Assembly (NCBI GenBank): GCA_910586975.1
Contig: CAJUKX010000003.1
Coordinates: forward strand, 1 to 64,000
DNA from: an uncultured Muribaculaceae bacterium
Lineage (GTDB): Bacteria > Bacteroidota > Bacteroidia > Bacteroidales > Muribaculaceae
Length of the DNA: 64,000 nt
Direction: 5' to 3'
A model generated the notes under the pieces. It was given only the letters and a program-made list of their open reading frames with translations, had not been told where the DNA came from and searched no databases. Made by a program: the position numbers and the translations under genes. The number at the start of each line of letters is the position of its first letter. The first letter of the stretch is position 1. Shown here piece by piece: positions 24,441-33,413 of this stretch.

Positions 24441-26840
24441 TCAGTCAAATACGCCTTCAACCGATTCCTCGGCTGTTTCGGGCTCTTCGGGTTCGCTGAA
24501 ACCGCTGTCGCACAGACTTACGTCTGCCGGGAAATTAAAGCGCTTCGACTGGTCGTAGGGAAGGTTGGGATCGGCATATACGCGCGACATATATTTACCA
24601 TATATGGGCAATGCCATCGACGCACCCTGTCCCTCGGCCATTGAGTTGAAGTGTATGTAGCGTTCGTCACCGCCTACCCACACGCCCGACACAAGATCAG
24701 GGGTGAAGCCCATGAACCAACCGTCGGCATTGAAGTTAGTGGTACCGGTCTTGCCTCCCATCTGTGCGGTGATATTGAACGGAGGACGACGCAGGCGGTT
24801 ACCGGTACCGCCGTCTACCACATTGAGCAGCATCGACAATATGCGGTAATAGCCCTTTTCGGTAATTACTTCTGTCTGATTGGGAGTGAAGTCTGAAATC
24901 ACATTGCCATTTGAGTCAGCAATAGCTGTTACAAACATCGGGTCGGTACGCATGCCTTTGTTTGCAAATGCGCTGTAGGCTGTCACCATCTCCTTTACCG
25001 ACACCTCACAGGGGCCAAGACACAGCGACAGTACTGCCGGAATCTTGTTGGTAATTCCGTATGAGTGCATTCTCTTGACCAGCTCGGCGGGCGAAAGCTG
25101 CGCCATAAGTCGGGCCGAAATCCAGTTGTTTGAATTAGTCAAAGCCCAGCGTATGTCCACCATCTCGCCAATCCTTGACTTGCCGGCATTGCGCGGCGAC
25201 CACGGTCGGCCATTCTCATCGTAGAATGTGGGCTGCTCGTTGAGCAACTGGTCGCAGGGGGTGAAATCGCTCTCCATTGCGTATGTGTAGAGGAACGGCT
25301 TGATTGTAGAACCTATCTGACGGCGACCGGTAGAAACCATGTCGTACTGGAAGAAGCGGAAGTCGGGGCCACCCACGTAAGCCTTAACAAAACCTGTATT
25401 GGGATCCATGCTCATGAATCCGGTGCGCAGGAAGCTCTTGGTGTAGAGTATCGAGTCGCGCGGAGTCATGGTGGTGTCGACCGGGCCGTTGTAGCTGAAT
25501 ACAATCATCTCGGTGGGAGTGTTGAACTGAGCGTCGATTTCCTCCTCCGACAGACCGGCGAGCTTGCCTACACGGTGGCGCTCGCTCTGCTTGATGGCTG
25601 TGCGTATGAGTTTCTCGCGGGTCTTGGCATCAAGCTCGGCCGGATTTGAAGTATAGGGGGCGGTGCTTGAATTGCGCTTTTCGCGGAAGAACTGGCCTTG
25701 CAGCTTGCTCATGTGTTCGTTCACGGCCTGCTCGGCGTATGTCTGCATGCGCGAGTCAATGGTGGTGTAAATGCGCAGTCCGTCGCTGTAGATGTCATAT
25801 TTGGTACCATCGGCCTTGGGGTTCTTGTCAATCCAGCCATACAGGGGATTGATGGCCCATTGAATGGAGTCGTCCACATACTTCTGCTGATCCCACGACG
25901 GATAGTGCGAGCGCTCGGGCTTGTGAGCGGTGAGATAGCGGCGCAGCTCTTCACGGAAATACGGAGCCATGCCCTCCTTGTGGTCCACACGGTGGAAATC
26001 GAGTTCGAGAGGCTTTGACTGAAGCTCGCGCATCTCGGCTTCGGAAATCATTCCGGCTTTCTCCATTTGCTCGAGCACCACGTTGCGGCGCTGCTTGGTA
26101 CGTTCGGGACGGCGCACGGGATTGAAATATGCCGGATTCTTCACCATTCCTACCAGCGTGGCAGCTTCAACTATATCAAGGTCTTTGGCATCTTTATTGA
26201 AATATACCTTGGCGGCCGACTTGATACCGACGGCATTGTACAGGAAGTCAAACTGGTTGAGATACATCTTGAGAATCTCGTCCTTTGAATAGAATCGTTC
26301 AAGCTTCACGGCTATCATCCATTCGATAGGCTTCTGCACCGCACGCGACAGAAATCCGTCGCTCGGGGGTGTATACAGCTGCTTGGCCAGCTGCTGGGTG
26401 ATGGTGGAGCCGCCGCCGGCATTCTTCTGCTGCATTAGCACAGTCTTTACCACTGCTCGTGTAAGGGCTTTCATATCTATGCCCGAATGGTCGAAGAAAC
26501 GGGCATCTTCGGTAGCTATAAGGGCATTCACCACATTCGGCGAAATTTCGTCGAGGTCGGCGTAGACGCGGTTTCCTGAATTTCGGAAGTATCGTCCCAT
26601 TTCCTTGCCGTCGGCAGTATAGATTATCGACGCATACTTATCCTGGGGATTGCGCAGCTCCTCCACCGGAGGCATATAACCAATCACTCCATTGTATGCG
26701 AGTATAAAAAAGAGAAAAAGGACGACAACCCCAATGCCGAACACCCACCACAGGGTGCGCATCACTCTTCTGCCCCATGAGCGTCGGGTGGCTTTGCCGG
26801 ATTTTACTTCGTTTTCTGAATTATTTATATTGTCTGTCAT
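24441..26840 (-). CDS. Penicillin-binding protein 1A (bifunctional transglycosylase/transpeptidase)
   Basis: A 799-residue class A PBP that polymerises and cross-links peptidoglycan. It has a short cytoplasmic tail, one membrane anchor (residues about 32-48), a GT51 domain with catalytic E111 in EDARFF and GGSTITQQLAKQL, and a transpeptidase domain with GSTIK (about residue 510), SNN and KTGT (about residue 695). The start at 26840 (MTDNINN) is chosen because the promoter at 26896-26903 would place an upstream start at 26897 outside the transcript. It is an isolated transcription unit. Confidence 0.93.
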   Translation of the reverse strand: MTDNINNSENEVKSGKATRRSWGRRVMRTLWWVFGIGVVVLFLFFILAYNGVIGYMPPVEELRNPQDKYASIIYTADGKEMGRYFRNSGNRVYADLDEISPNVVNALIATEDARFFDHSGIDMKALTRAVVKTVLMQQKNAGGGSTITQQLAKQLYTPPSDGFLSRAVQKPIEWMIAVKLERFYSKDEILKMYLNQFDFLYNAVGIKSAAKVYFNKDAKDLDIVEAATLVGMVKNPAYFNPVRRPERTKQRRNVVLEQMEKAGMISEAEMRELQSKPLELDFHRVDHKEGMAPYFREELRRYLTAHKPERSHYPSWDQQKYVDDSIQWAINPLYGWIDKNPKADGTKYDIYSDGLRIYTTIDSRMQTYAEQAVNEHMSKLQGQFFREKRNSSTAPYTSNPAELDAKTREKLIRTAIKQSERHRVGKLAGLSEEEIDAQFNTPTEMIVFSYNGPVDTTMTPRDSILYTKSFLRTGFMSMDPNTGFVKAYVGGPDFRFFQYDMVSTGRRQIGSTIKPFLYTYAMESDFTPCDQLLNEQPTFYDENGRPWSPRNAGKSRIGEMVDIRWALTNSNNWISARLMAQLSPAELVKRMHSYGITNKIPAVLSLCLGPCEVSVKEMVTAYSAFANKGMRTDPMFVTAIADSNGNVISDFTPNQTEVITEKGYYRILSMLLNVVDGGTGNRLRRPPFNITAQMGGKTGTTNFNADGWFMGFTPDLVSGVWVGGDERYIHFNSMAEGQGASMALPIYGKYMSRVYADPNLPYDQSKRFNFPADVSLCDSGFSEPEEPETAEESVEGVFD

Positions 26841-26895
26841 AAAAATGAATTCAATTTCTATGGTTGAAAAGCTCAGGCGAAAAAAGCCTGAATGC

Positions 26896-26903
26896 AAAGT
26901 TAT
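26896..26903 (-). promoter_or_regulatory. -7 element of the PBP1A gene
   Basis: TAACTTTG on the minus strand, 55 nt upstream of the chosen start at 26840. Confidence 0.55.
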
Positions 26904-27050
26904 AAAGTTTTTCGCAAAAAATTACCGCGACAATACTTAATTTTGTATTATCAAACCCAATTAGCCTTGCCATTTCTTTTTAATTAATGATATAATGGCC
27001 TAATTATGTTAATATAAGTTAAAGTACTTGCACGGTATCAGGAAAGTCCT

Positions 27051-27058
27051 TAACTTTG
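27051..27058 (+). promoter_or_regulatory. -7 element of the initiator tRNA gene
   Basis: TAACTTTG ending 12 nt before the mature tRNA 5' end. Confidence 0.65.
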
Positions 27059-27070
27059 CAGTCGAAAAAT

Positions 27071-27142
27071 CGCGGGATAGAGCAGTGGTAGCTCACTGGG
27101 CTCATAACCCAGAGGTCGTCGGTTCGAATCCGGCTCCCGCCA
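27071..27142 (+). tRNA. Initiator tRNA-fMet (CAT)
   Basis: A complete cloverleaf of 72 nt with anticodon loop CTCATAA. Initiator hallmarks are visible: the first acceptor pair is a mismatch (C1 opposite C72; C-A is commoner) and the anticodon stem ends in three G-C pairs (CTGGG/CCCAG). D stem GAGC/GCTC and T stem GTCGG/CCGGC with loop TTCGAAT are intact. CCA is not encoded. Confidence 0.93.
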
Positions 27143-27148
27143 CAAAGA

Positions 27149-27175
27149 AAAGCACAGTGCATGGCATTGTGCTTT
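27149..27175 (+). terminator. Terminator of the initiator tRNA
   Basis: A 12-bp stem AAAGCACAGTGC / GCATTGTGCTTT (one G-T pair) with a 3-nt loop, ending in CTTTTATCT. Confidence 0.8.
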
Positions 27176-27202
27176 TATCTTTATTATTGAAAATAATAAA
27201 GT

Positions 27203-27251
27203 ATAAACATCGGCCGGATGTCAATCAATGACAATTCCGGCCGATGTTTAT
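27203..27251 (-). terminator. Terminator of the GH3-hydrolase gene
   Basis: A 16-bp perfect stem ATAAACATCGGCCGGA / TCCGGCCGATGTTTAT whose interior can pair further (TGTCA/TGACA). It lies 19 nt after the minus-strand stop at 27270. Confidence 0.85.
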
Positions 27252-27269
27252 GTATGGAGTCTGTTCAGA

Positions 27270-30239
27270 TCAATCGTTGATTGCTTTGTAGACCTGGCGG
27301 AACAGCTCGGGGCGCAGGTTTGCTTTGTTGAACGCAGCGTTGTCGCGCGAGGGATTCACGCGGTTGTTGAGGAAGATGAATATCAGTTCCTCCTCGGGAT
27401 CTACCCAGAATACAGTACCGGTGAAGCCTAAGTGACCGTATACACCGGCGCCGGCTTCATCGCATGTAGGCGAATTCTCGGGTTTTTCCACATCGGGCTT
27501 GTCAAAACCGAGTCCGCGACGGCATGTGGGGCTCTTTGCAGTGGTGAAGAGCTTTACGGTTTCGGGCGACAGCACCTGTGCATCGCCATACTTACCGCCG
27601 TTAAGCCACATCTGACAAAGTTTGGCCAGGTCGGTGGCAGTGGCAAAAAGTCCGGCGTTACCGCTCACTCCGCCCAGCATTGCAGCTGTCTCATCGTGTA
27701 CGTATCCGTGAACGAGCTGACTGCGCAGCATGGCATCGTACTCAGTGGGAGCTATGCGTTCCTTTGCGAAATATCTAGAGGGCTGATAACCGGTGTTGTA
27801 CATGCCGAGTGGAGCGAAAATACTGTCGCGTACCCATTTGTCATGGCTTATTCCGGTAAGGCGCTGTTCCATATCCACGAGCAGTATGAAGTTGAGGCAG
27901 GAATAATTGTAATTCTTGTTTTTGCGCAACGGACGGTTGTAGATAAAGTTGAGTACAGTATCTATGGTCTGCGGAGCTATGTACAGTCCCTTGGCGGCTT
28001 CGATATTAAACTCTGATGTAGGTGCAGGCGAGGTAATATCACGGCGGATCTTTGCAGTGGTATATCCCCAACAATTCTTCATCTGAAATACTGTGTGATC
28101 TTTATCCTTTTTAGGAACGAACAGCTGCCCCTTGTAGGTAGCGGTATCCATCATAAGGCCATATACATTGATTGAAGCGGGCATACCGGTCTCGTGAAAC
28201 AGCATCTCGCGAGGTGTGAAAGTCTTGCCTGCAGCAGCCAAGCCCGGAATATGGTCGGCAGCGGGTTTGTCAAGGTCAAAAAGACCAAGGTCGTAAGCCT
28301 TCATCACACCCGGGAGTGCTCCTGTAGCTTTTGATACCGAAGCAAGGTCATATAGTGTATTGTCCTCAACCTTGGCGCCACCGGCTGTAAGCACTCCGAA
28401 AGACTTGTCGTACACCACATTGCCATGACGTGCCACAAGCAGCTGGGCACCGGGGAAAGCACCGTCGGCCAAAGCTTTATTCATAAGATAGTCCAGCGAG
28501 TCGGTAAGTTCCGGTTTCAGACCTTCGGCCAGGGGAGATGTATAGCCCAGACGGCTTTTCGACAGCTTGATACCGGTTCCCATTGGTGCTACATTAGGCA
28601 GATCCACAGGCAGCTTGCCACTAACCTCTATACCGCCGAACAGAGCCATGGCGGCAGCCGATCTTATCTCCGGAAGATTATCATAAGCCAGAACTATGGC
28701 CCTGCTGTGAGCGAGCGAGGCATGGTACTTGTTCATCTTATACGGATTAACCATAAACACGCTCACCAGATTTTTCACTCCGTCGAGTCGGGCAAATGCG
28801 TTGCGGCTTGCAAGTTTGTCGTCGTAAACAGCTGCTATCACAATGCTGTGCTCCTTGATTTCCTTGAGGGCTTTTGCAGTGAATGTACCATCGGTGGGGG
28901 TGTACACATCAACATGGGCATATTTGCGGCAAACCTTTACGAAATCGTTATTTGCAGGCGCGCCTATGTTGACCACTGCTATTGTATTGGTGGCCAGGCG
29001 ACCTATGGGCAGCACATCTCCGTCGTTGCGCAGCAGGGTTATACCGGCACATGCAAGTTTGTCTATGAGTTGGCGGGTAGCGGGCTGATTGATTTGCGCC
29101 GCGAGGCCGTTAATGTCTATTGCCGCGGGCTTTGAAGCCAGCCCCAGGGCATATTTATAGCGAAGCACGCGCTTGCAGCGGTCCTCGATTATCTTTTTGG
29201 AAATATTACCTTTCTCAACCTCGGCTATGATGGCGTTGATGTCGTCAATAGGAGTATTGGACGAGAGGAGCACATCGGCGCCGGCCTTGAGCGATTCAAC
29301 CGCCGGGCGCAGATTGCCTGTAAGATTGGCGCCTTTCATGCCTATGGCATCTGTGTATATAAGGCCGTCAAATCCCATTTCCTTACGCAGCAGGTCGGTG
29401 ATTATGGTCTTTGAGCTTGAAGCCGGACGCGAACCGTCAATAGCCGGTATAACGATATGACCCACCATGATACCCGACACACCTCCGTCGACAAGCGCCT
29501 TGAACGGCACAAGGTCTACATCATTGAGTGTAGCGCGAGAATGATTGACAACGGTACGGCTCTTGTGCGAGTCGGTGTTGGTGTCACCGTGGCCGGGGAA
29601 ATGCTTGCCCACAGCCTGCACACCGCCGTCCTCAAGCCCCTTGGAGTAAGCCAGGCCCAGTGCAGCAACCCTTTTGGGGTCTTCGCCAAATGAACGGAAG
29701 CCGATTACAGGATTGGCGGGATTGGAATTCACATCCACATCGGGTGCGAAATTGGCCTGAATCCCTACCAACTTGCACTCGCGGGCCATCTCTCGGCCGT
29801 ATTCATACAGCAGGTCGGTATTGGAGATGGCACCCAAAGCCATATTGCACGGGAACTTGGGAGTGGACGGAATGCGCATCGACAGCCCCCATTCGCCGTC
29901 AAAAGTCATCAGCAAAGGCACTTTTGCAAGCGACTGCGCATAGTTGGTCATCTCTACATATTGCTCCAGCGACCCTTCGGCAAAGAGCAGGCCGCCCACC
30001 TGATTGGTAGCCACAAGCTTTTTGATCTGAGCCTTGGAGCTTTCGCCACGGTTGGGGCCGACTTTAGGAAATACCAGCTGAGCCACGCGCTGGCGCTCGG
30101 TGAGCGTGTTGTAAACTGAGTCGGCCCAACGTTCGCATCTGTCGCGGCCGTTTTTTTTGATAAGATTGGTTTCGCCGCCTTGCATCCCAAATGCAATAAT
30201 CAATACCGGCAAAAGTGATAATAATTTTTTGAACATCAA
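27270..30239 (-). CDS. GH3 beta-N-acetylglucosaminidase fused to a serine hydrolase (beta-lactamase fold)
   Basis: A 989-residue exported protein with two enzymes. Residues about 35-370 are a GH3 (NagZ-like) domain with KHFPGHGDT (212-220) and nucleophile D297 in IYTDAIGMKGA; 385-560 are the GH3 C-terminal domain. Residues about 580-980 are a serine beta-lactamase/DD-peptidase-fold domain with SVSK (S634, K637) and YSCLN at the YxN position. NagZ-type enzymes cut GlcNAc from anhydro-MurNAc, so a role in breakdown or recycling of peptidoglycan in the periplasm is plausible, with the second domain acting on peptide or ester bonds. This fusion is known in Bacteroidetes. The N-terminus MMFKKLLSLLPVLIIAFG is a signal peptide; either of the two leading ATGs could be used. 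Confidence 0.9.
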   Translation of the reverse strand: MMFKKLLSLLPVLIIAFGMQGGETNLIKKNGRDRCERWADSVYNTLTERQRVAQLVFPKVGPNRGESSKAQIKKLVATNQVGGLLFAEGSLEQYVEMTNYAQSLAKVPLLMTFDGEWGLSMRIPSTPKFPCNMALGAISNTDLLYEYGREMARECKLVGIQANFAPDVDVNSNPANPVIGFRSFGEDPKRVAALGLAYSKGLEDGGVQAVGKHFPGHGDTNTDSHKSRTVVNHSRATLNDVDLVPFKALVDGGVSGIMVGHIVIPAIDGSRPASSSKTIITDLLRKEMGFDGLIYTDAIGMKGANLTGNLRPAVESLKAGADVLLSSNTPIDDINAIIAEVEKGNISKKIIEDRCKRVLRYKYALGLASKPAAIDINGLAAQINQPATRQLIDKLACAGITLLRNDGDVLPIGRLATNTIAVVNIGAPANNDFVKVCRKYAHVDVYTPTDGTFTAKALKEIKEHSIVIAAVYDDKLASRNAFARLDGVKNLVSVFMVNPYKMNKYHASLAHSRAIVLAYDNLPEIRSAAAMALFGGIEVSGKLPVDLPNVAPMGTGIKLSKSRLGYTSPLAEGLKPELTDSLDYLMNKALADGAFPGAQLLVARHGNVVYDKSFGVLTAGGAKVEDNTLYDLASVSKATGALPGVMKAYDLGLFDLDKPAADHIPGLAAAGKTFTPREMLFHETGMPASINVYGLMMDTATYKGQLFVPKKDKDHTVFQMKNCWGYTTAKIRRDITSPAPTSEFNIEAAKGLYIAPQTIDTVLNFIYNRPLRKNKNYNYSCLNFILLVDMEQRLTGISHDKWVRDSIFAPLGMYNTGYQPSRYFAKERIAPTEYDAMLRSQLVHGYVHDETAAMLGGVSGNAGLFATATDLAKLCQMWLNGGKYGDAQVLSPETVKLFTTAKSPTCRRGLGFDKPDVEKPENSPTCDEAGAGVYGHLGFTGTVFWVDPEEELIFIFLNNRVNPSRDNAAFNKANLRPELFRQVYKAIND

Positions 30240-30272
30240 AGTATGTTTTTTAAGTAAAGTTCATAAATCAGT

Positions 30273-30306
30273 ACGGAGGGTTATGCAGTCACTCTCAACC
30301 CTCCGT
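30273..30306. terminator. Hairpin between the UshA-like and GH3 genes
   Basis: A perfect 10-bp stem ACGGAGGGTT / AACCCTCCGT with a 14-nt loop, but no T-tract on either side. It may be a weak terminator or an RNA-processing structure. Confidence 0.4.
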
Positions 30307-30333
30307 TACAGGACGTTTCCCGCTTACCCCTGA

Positions 30334-31860
30334 CTATTCCACCTCAAAGAAACGGGCTTCCGAGGTGGGAGTCATTTTTTTGTTTTTGAAAGAGCGTATG
30401 TATTTCAGCACATCATTATAGAGTACATCTTCGCTCTCTTTCACCAGCTTATGATTGGCGAGTGTGGGCATATAGTCGCCGCCACCGGCCAGATAGTCGA
30501 TTGTTGCCACGCGATATGTCTTTTCGGGGTCGAGTGTTTGGCCGTTGATTGTTATGCTTTCAATCTCTGGCTTTTCGCCTGCGGTCTGCGACTTTCTGTA
30601 CTTCACAACCACACCTTTGCTCACACCGTTGCCGCCAATATTGGCCATCTGGCGGAATGCAGGTATTAGCTCGCTGCCTTTTATATCTATCACCTGAATT
30701 CTGTTGTTGAATGGCATCAAAGTCTTTATCTGCCCCTCGGTGATTGTCTTTGGCAGACTACGGCGCAGGCCGCCCTTGTTGAGTATTGTGAAATCCACAT
30801 CCGGACTCATTTTCTTTGCAATGGCATGCACCATGTCTGTACCCCAGTTGAGCATCACCTGCGAGTCTTTTGTAAGTTCACAAGCCACTTTGCCAACGGG
30901 CACACGCATCAGTGAGTCCACACCTGCACGGTATGGCGCTATTATTTCGGCAATCGCCGGGTCAAGGCGGTCGTCGAGACGGCTGTCTATACGATGCACC
31001 TTATAGTCGGCTGTAAGGCTGTCGAGGTCAATGTCAATCTCCCCCACATGTTTGCCGGCCTTGCCTTCCTGGGTCACGAGCACTTTCTTACCGTCGAGAT
31101 TTGTGGCATAGCATGACTTCTCGCTATGGCCGGGCAATATGAGGTCGTGCGAATGTCCACCGATAATGACATCTATATCGCGTGAATTTTCGGCGAGGAA
31201 AAGGTCACCCGGGGGCACCGACGGCTGATAGCCTATGTGCGTTATAGCCACCACCATATCGCAGGTATCCACATTCTTAAGCCACCATGCGGCAGAATTG
31301 GCCGCCTCGAGCGCATCCTTATATACCACGTTATCGTAATTACCCTCGGATATCATACCCTTGGGGTTAAGGTTCAGAGCTATGAAACCTATCTTATGTC
31401 CGTCGTAGGTGCGTGTGGTGTACTTCTTGAACATGCTGCCGAGCGGCGAGTCTTTCATATCGTAGTTGGTGGCGAGCAACTCGGCATCGGCAAGTTTCAT
31501 CACGGCAGCCAGCGAGTCTGCGCCATTGTCAAACTCATGATTGCCAAGGATTCGCATATCATAGTCAAGGGCGTTCATCACCTTCTGCTCCACTTCACCT
31601 CCATATAGATTGAAGTAAAGAGTACCCTGCACGGCATCGCCGGCATCTATGAGCAAAACATTTTTCTCAACGTTGCGTACACTGTCGACCAAAGCTTTAC
31701 GGCGTGCGATACCGCCAAGATCATCAAGATCGTCGGGGTCGATTTGAGAGTGAGTGTCATTAGTATGAAGGAGCACAAGGCGCTCTGCCTGTATTGGCAT
31801 TACGCTTACGGCACTGAAAATACCGGCTCCGATAATTGATAATATTGTGTGTCGTTTCAT
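30334..31860 (-). CDS. UshA-like 5'-nucleotidase / metallophosphatase
   Basis: A 508-residue exported enzyme (signal peptide to about residue 25, cut before ERLVLLHTNDTHS). The N-terminal calcineurin-like metallophosphoesterase domain has all five metal blocks: HTNDTHS, DAGD, GNHEFD, THIGY and GGHSHD. The C-terminal 5'-nucleotidase domain spans about 300-500, with NKGGLRRSLP, PFNNRI and YLAGGGDYM. The family dephosphorylates nucleotides or hydrolyses UDP-sugars in the periplasm. It lies upstream of the GH3 gene on the same strand, with a 94-nt gap containing a hairpin. Confidence 0.92.
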   Translation of the reverse strand: MKRHTILSIIGAGIFSAVSVMPIQAERLVLLHTNDTHSQIDPDDLDDLGGIARRKALVDSVRNVEKNVLLIDAGDAVQGTLYFNLYGGEVEQKVMNALDYDMRILGNHEFDNGADSLAAVMKLADAELLATNYDMKDSPLGSMFKKYTTRTYDGHKIGFIALNLNPKGMISEGNYDNVVYKDALEAANSAAWWLKNVDTCDMVVAITHIGYQPSVPPGDLFLAENSRDIDVIIGGHSHDLILPGHSEKSCYATNLDGKKVLVTQEGKAGKHVGEIDIDLDSLTADYKVHRIDSRLDDRLDPAIAEIIAPYRAGVDSLMRVPVGKVACELTKDSQVMLNWGTDMVHAIAKKMSPDVDFTILNKGGLRRSLPKTITEGQIKTLMPFNNRIQVIDIKGSELIPAFRQMANIGGNGVSKGVVVKYRKSQTAGEKPEIESITINGQTLDPEKTYRVATIDYLAGGGDYMPTLANHKLVKESEDVLYNDVLKYIRSFKNKKMTPTSEARFFEVE

Positions 31861-31938
31861 GTCAATAAGTATAGCGCGAATTTAGTCAATTTTTTTGAGT
31901 TAGCATAACAAAACAACATTTTTAAACGTATTTTTTCC

Positions 31939-31946
31939 TAACTTTG
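31939..31946 (+). promoter_or_regulatory. -7 element of the glycerate kinase gene
   Basis: TAACTTTG whose last base lies 5 nt before the ATG, so transcription would begin at or next to the start codon. Confidence 0.6.
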
Positions 31947-31951
31947 TGTCC

Positions 31952-32914
31952 ATGATTTTGATTGCTCCCGATAAATTCAAAGGCACATACACGGCAGCCG
32001 AAATATGCAGTCTGGCAGCCGGCAGACTCAGCGCGGCCGGGATTAATCGGCCCTTACGGCTCGCACCTGTGTCAGACGGCGGCGAAGGTGCCGCACACGC
32101 CTTCATGCCCCAAGGCAAAGAGATAGCCAAAGGCGTATACCAACACGGCGACACACGTCTGCTCGTATCGAGCGAGATCATTGGCTTTGACGCCTTTAAA
32201 GATTCAGGAATACCCCTTATGCAACGATCTTCCATAGCACTGGGCAGAGCTGTCAACCACCGCTTTAATACATTGATTGCTGTAGGAGGCACGGCGATAT
32301 CAGATTGCGGCGCGGGATTTCTGCAGGGTCTCGGTGCCAAGTTTTATGATGCCGATGACAAGCTTATATCAGAGCCTTTGTGCCCGGCCACCCTTTCAAG
32401 CGTATGCCGCGCTGATTTGTCGGAAATCAAAGAATACAAGCTCAAAGGCATAATCGATGTTCGCGCTTCTCTCACCGAGGGAAAGCTTACGGCTCTTGAT
32501 TTCGCGCAACAAAAAGCTCTGCCCGGCGAAGACCTGAGCGCACTTGCCAATGCCATGAGCCACTTCAGCAAGGTAATTGGCGGTCACTCTGAATGGGATG
32601 GTGCCGGCGGCGGTCTTGGCTATGCCCTGGCATCGGTTTGCGGAGCCGAATGTATGTCGGGATCAGAAGCGGCGGTGGAATCGTTAAATGTAAATTGGGA
32701 GGATGTTGAACTTGTCATCACCGGCGAGGGATGTGTAGACAGGCAGACCGCGAGCGGCGGCAAACTCGTTGATGCAATTTATCGTAAGGCAGCGAGTCTT
32801 TCAATCCCCACACTGATTCTTTATGGCTGTAGAAAAGACAGTCTACCCTACCCTCATCTCGCCCAAATCAATTCAGACTGGGAAGAAGCCGCAAAAGAGC
32901 TGCTAAGAATCTAA
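31952..32914 (+). CDS. Glycerate kinase (GlxK/GarK family)
   Basis: A 320-residue kinase of the two-domain type I glycerate kinase family, which makes 2- or 3-phosphoglycerate from D-glycerate with ATP. Visible signatures are ILIAPDKFKGTYTA at the N-terminus, PVSDGGEG, VGGTAISDCGAGFLQGLGAKF, GAGGGLGYAL and VITGEGCVDRQTASGK-like (read here as ASGGK). I use the ATG at 31952; a GTG two codons upstream lies inside the -7 element. The gene stands alone and ends shortly before a tRNA-Arg gene. Confidence 0.93.
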   Translation: MILIAPDKFKGTYTAAEICSLAAGRLSAAGINRPLRLAPVSDGGEGAAHAFMPQGKEIAKGVYQHGDTRLLVSSEIIGFDAFKDSGIPLMQRSSIALGRAVNHRFNTLIAVGGTAISDCGAGFLQGLGAKFYDADDKLISEPLCPATLSSVCRADLSEIKEYKLKGIIDVRASLTEGKLTALDFAQQKALPGEDLSALANAMSHFSKVIGGHSEWDGAGGGLGYALASVCGAECMSGSEAAVESLNVNWEDVELVITGEGCVDRQTASGGKLVDAIYRKAASLSIPTLILYGCRKDSLPYPHLAQINSDWEEAAKELLRI

Positions 32915-32999
32915 AATTCTAAATATTTAAAAATCAGGCAATTCTAATTTTGTTCAACATTTTAACAAAAAAATATTTGCACATTTCAAAAATTTGCCT

Positions 33000-33007
33000 T
33001 AACTTTG
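33000..33007 (+). promoter_or_regulatory. -7 element of tRNA-Arg
   Basis: TAACTTTG ending 22 nt before the tRNA 5' end. Confidence 0.6.
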
Positions 33008-33029
33008 CACTCGCAAAACCAAGCAAAAC

Positions 33030-33103
33030 GGTTCGCTAGCTCAACTGAATAGAGCATCTGACTACGGATCAGAAGGTTACAGGTTTGAATCCTGTGCGAA
33101 TCA
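33030..33103 (+). tRNA. tRNA-Arg (ACG)
   Basis: A 74-nt cloverleaf: acceptor GGTTCGC / GCGAATC (one G-T pair), anticodon stem TCTGA/TCAGA with loop CTACGGA (anticodon ACG, read as ICG), T-arm ACAGG TTTGAAT CCTGT. CCA is not encoded. The DUF3990 islet begins right behind its terminator. Confidence 0.94.
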
Positions 33104-33105
33104 CA

Positions 33106-33142
33106 AAGGAGGAAACTCGCGAGAGTTTTCTCCTTATTTTTT
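33106..33142 (+). terminator. Terminator of tRNA-Arg
   Basis: A 13-bp stem AAGGAGGAAACTC / GAGTTTTCTCCTT (one G-T pair) with a GCGA tetraloop, followed by ATTTTTTC. Its right arm overlaps the left flanking repeat of the DUF3990 islet. Confidence 0.88.
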
Positions 33143-33162
33143 CAATATCCCATCAGTTGTGG
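33126..33162. repeat. Left flanking repeat of the DUF3990 islet (relic of a symporter gene 3' end)
   Basis: This 37-bp stretch matches 34196-34232 at 31 of 37 positions, the first 22 exactly, and all six differences are transitions. Read on the minus strand it encodes TTDGILKK-stop, a variant of the symporter C-terminus AITDKVLKK-stop. It therefore looks like the displaced original 3' end of that gene or an att-like duplication. Confidence 0.6.
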
Positions 33163-33191
33163 AGACCCGTCACTCTCAACCTCAAAATATT

Positions 33192-33413
33192 TTACCAAAC
33201 TTTGCCGGTTTCAATTTCATTTTTCAGAAATGAGAAAACATATACCGCACCTTGATAATACAAACCGCATTCCGGGTCATTCAATCTGGCGAATGTTTCC
33301 GAGCCATACAGTACATCGAGAGATTTCATCATATCCCATCCATAATGCTCCATAAGCATTTGAGTAAGGTCGGTGGCAAGGAATTCCACCTCCATCCTGA
33401 TATCCTTTTTCAT
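33192..33413 (-). CDS. DUF3791-like small protein, third gene of the DUF3990 operon
   Basis: A 73-residue, mostly helical protein with a VEFLATDLTQMLMEHYGWDMMKSLDVLYGSETFARL core and an acidic LNDPECGLYYQGAVYVFSFLKNE end. It resembles the small DUF3791-type partners found beside DUF3990 genes, though less closely than the first gene of the operon. The start codon overlaps the DUF3990 stop by one base (TAATG), so translation is coupled. Role unknown; an immunity or antitoxin-like partner is my inference from context. Confidence 0.6.
   Translation of the reverse strand: MKKDIRMEVEFLATDLTQMLMEHYGWDMMKSLDVLYGSETFARLNDPECGLYYQGAVYVFSFLKNEIETGKVW

Noticed and set aside
30289..33181. The 13-bp sequence GTCACTCTCAACC occurs at 30289 and 33169.
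   Set aside because: Too short and without matching flanks; one copy is the loop and arm of a hairpin, the other lies outside the islet repeat. I see no structural link.
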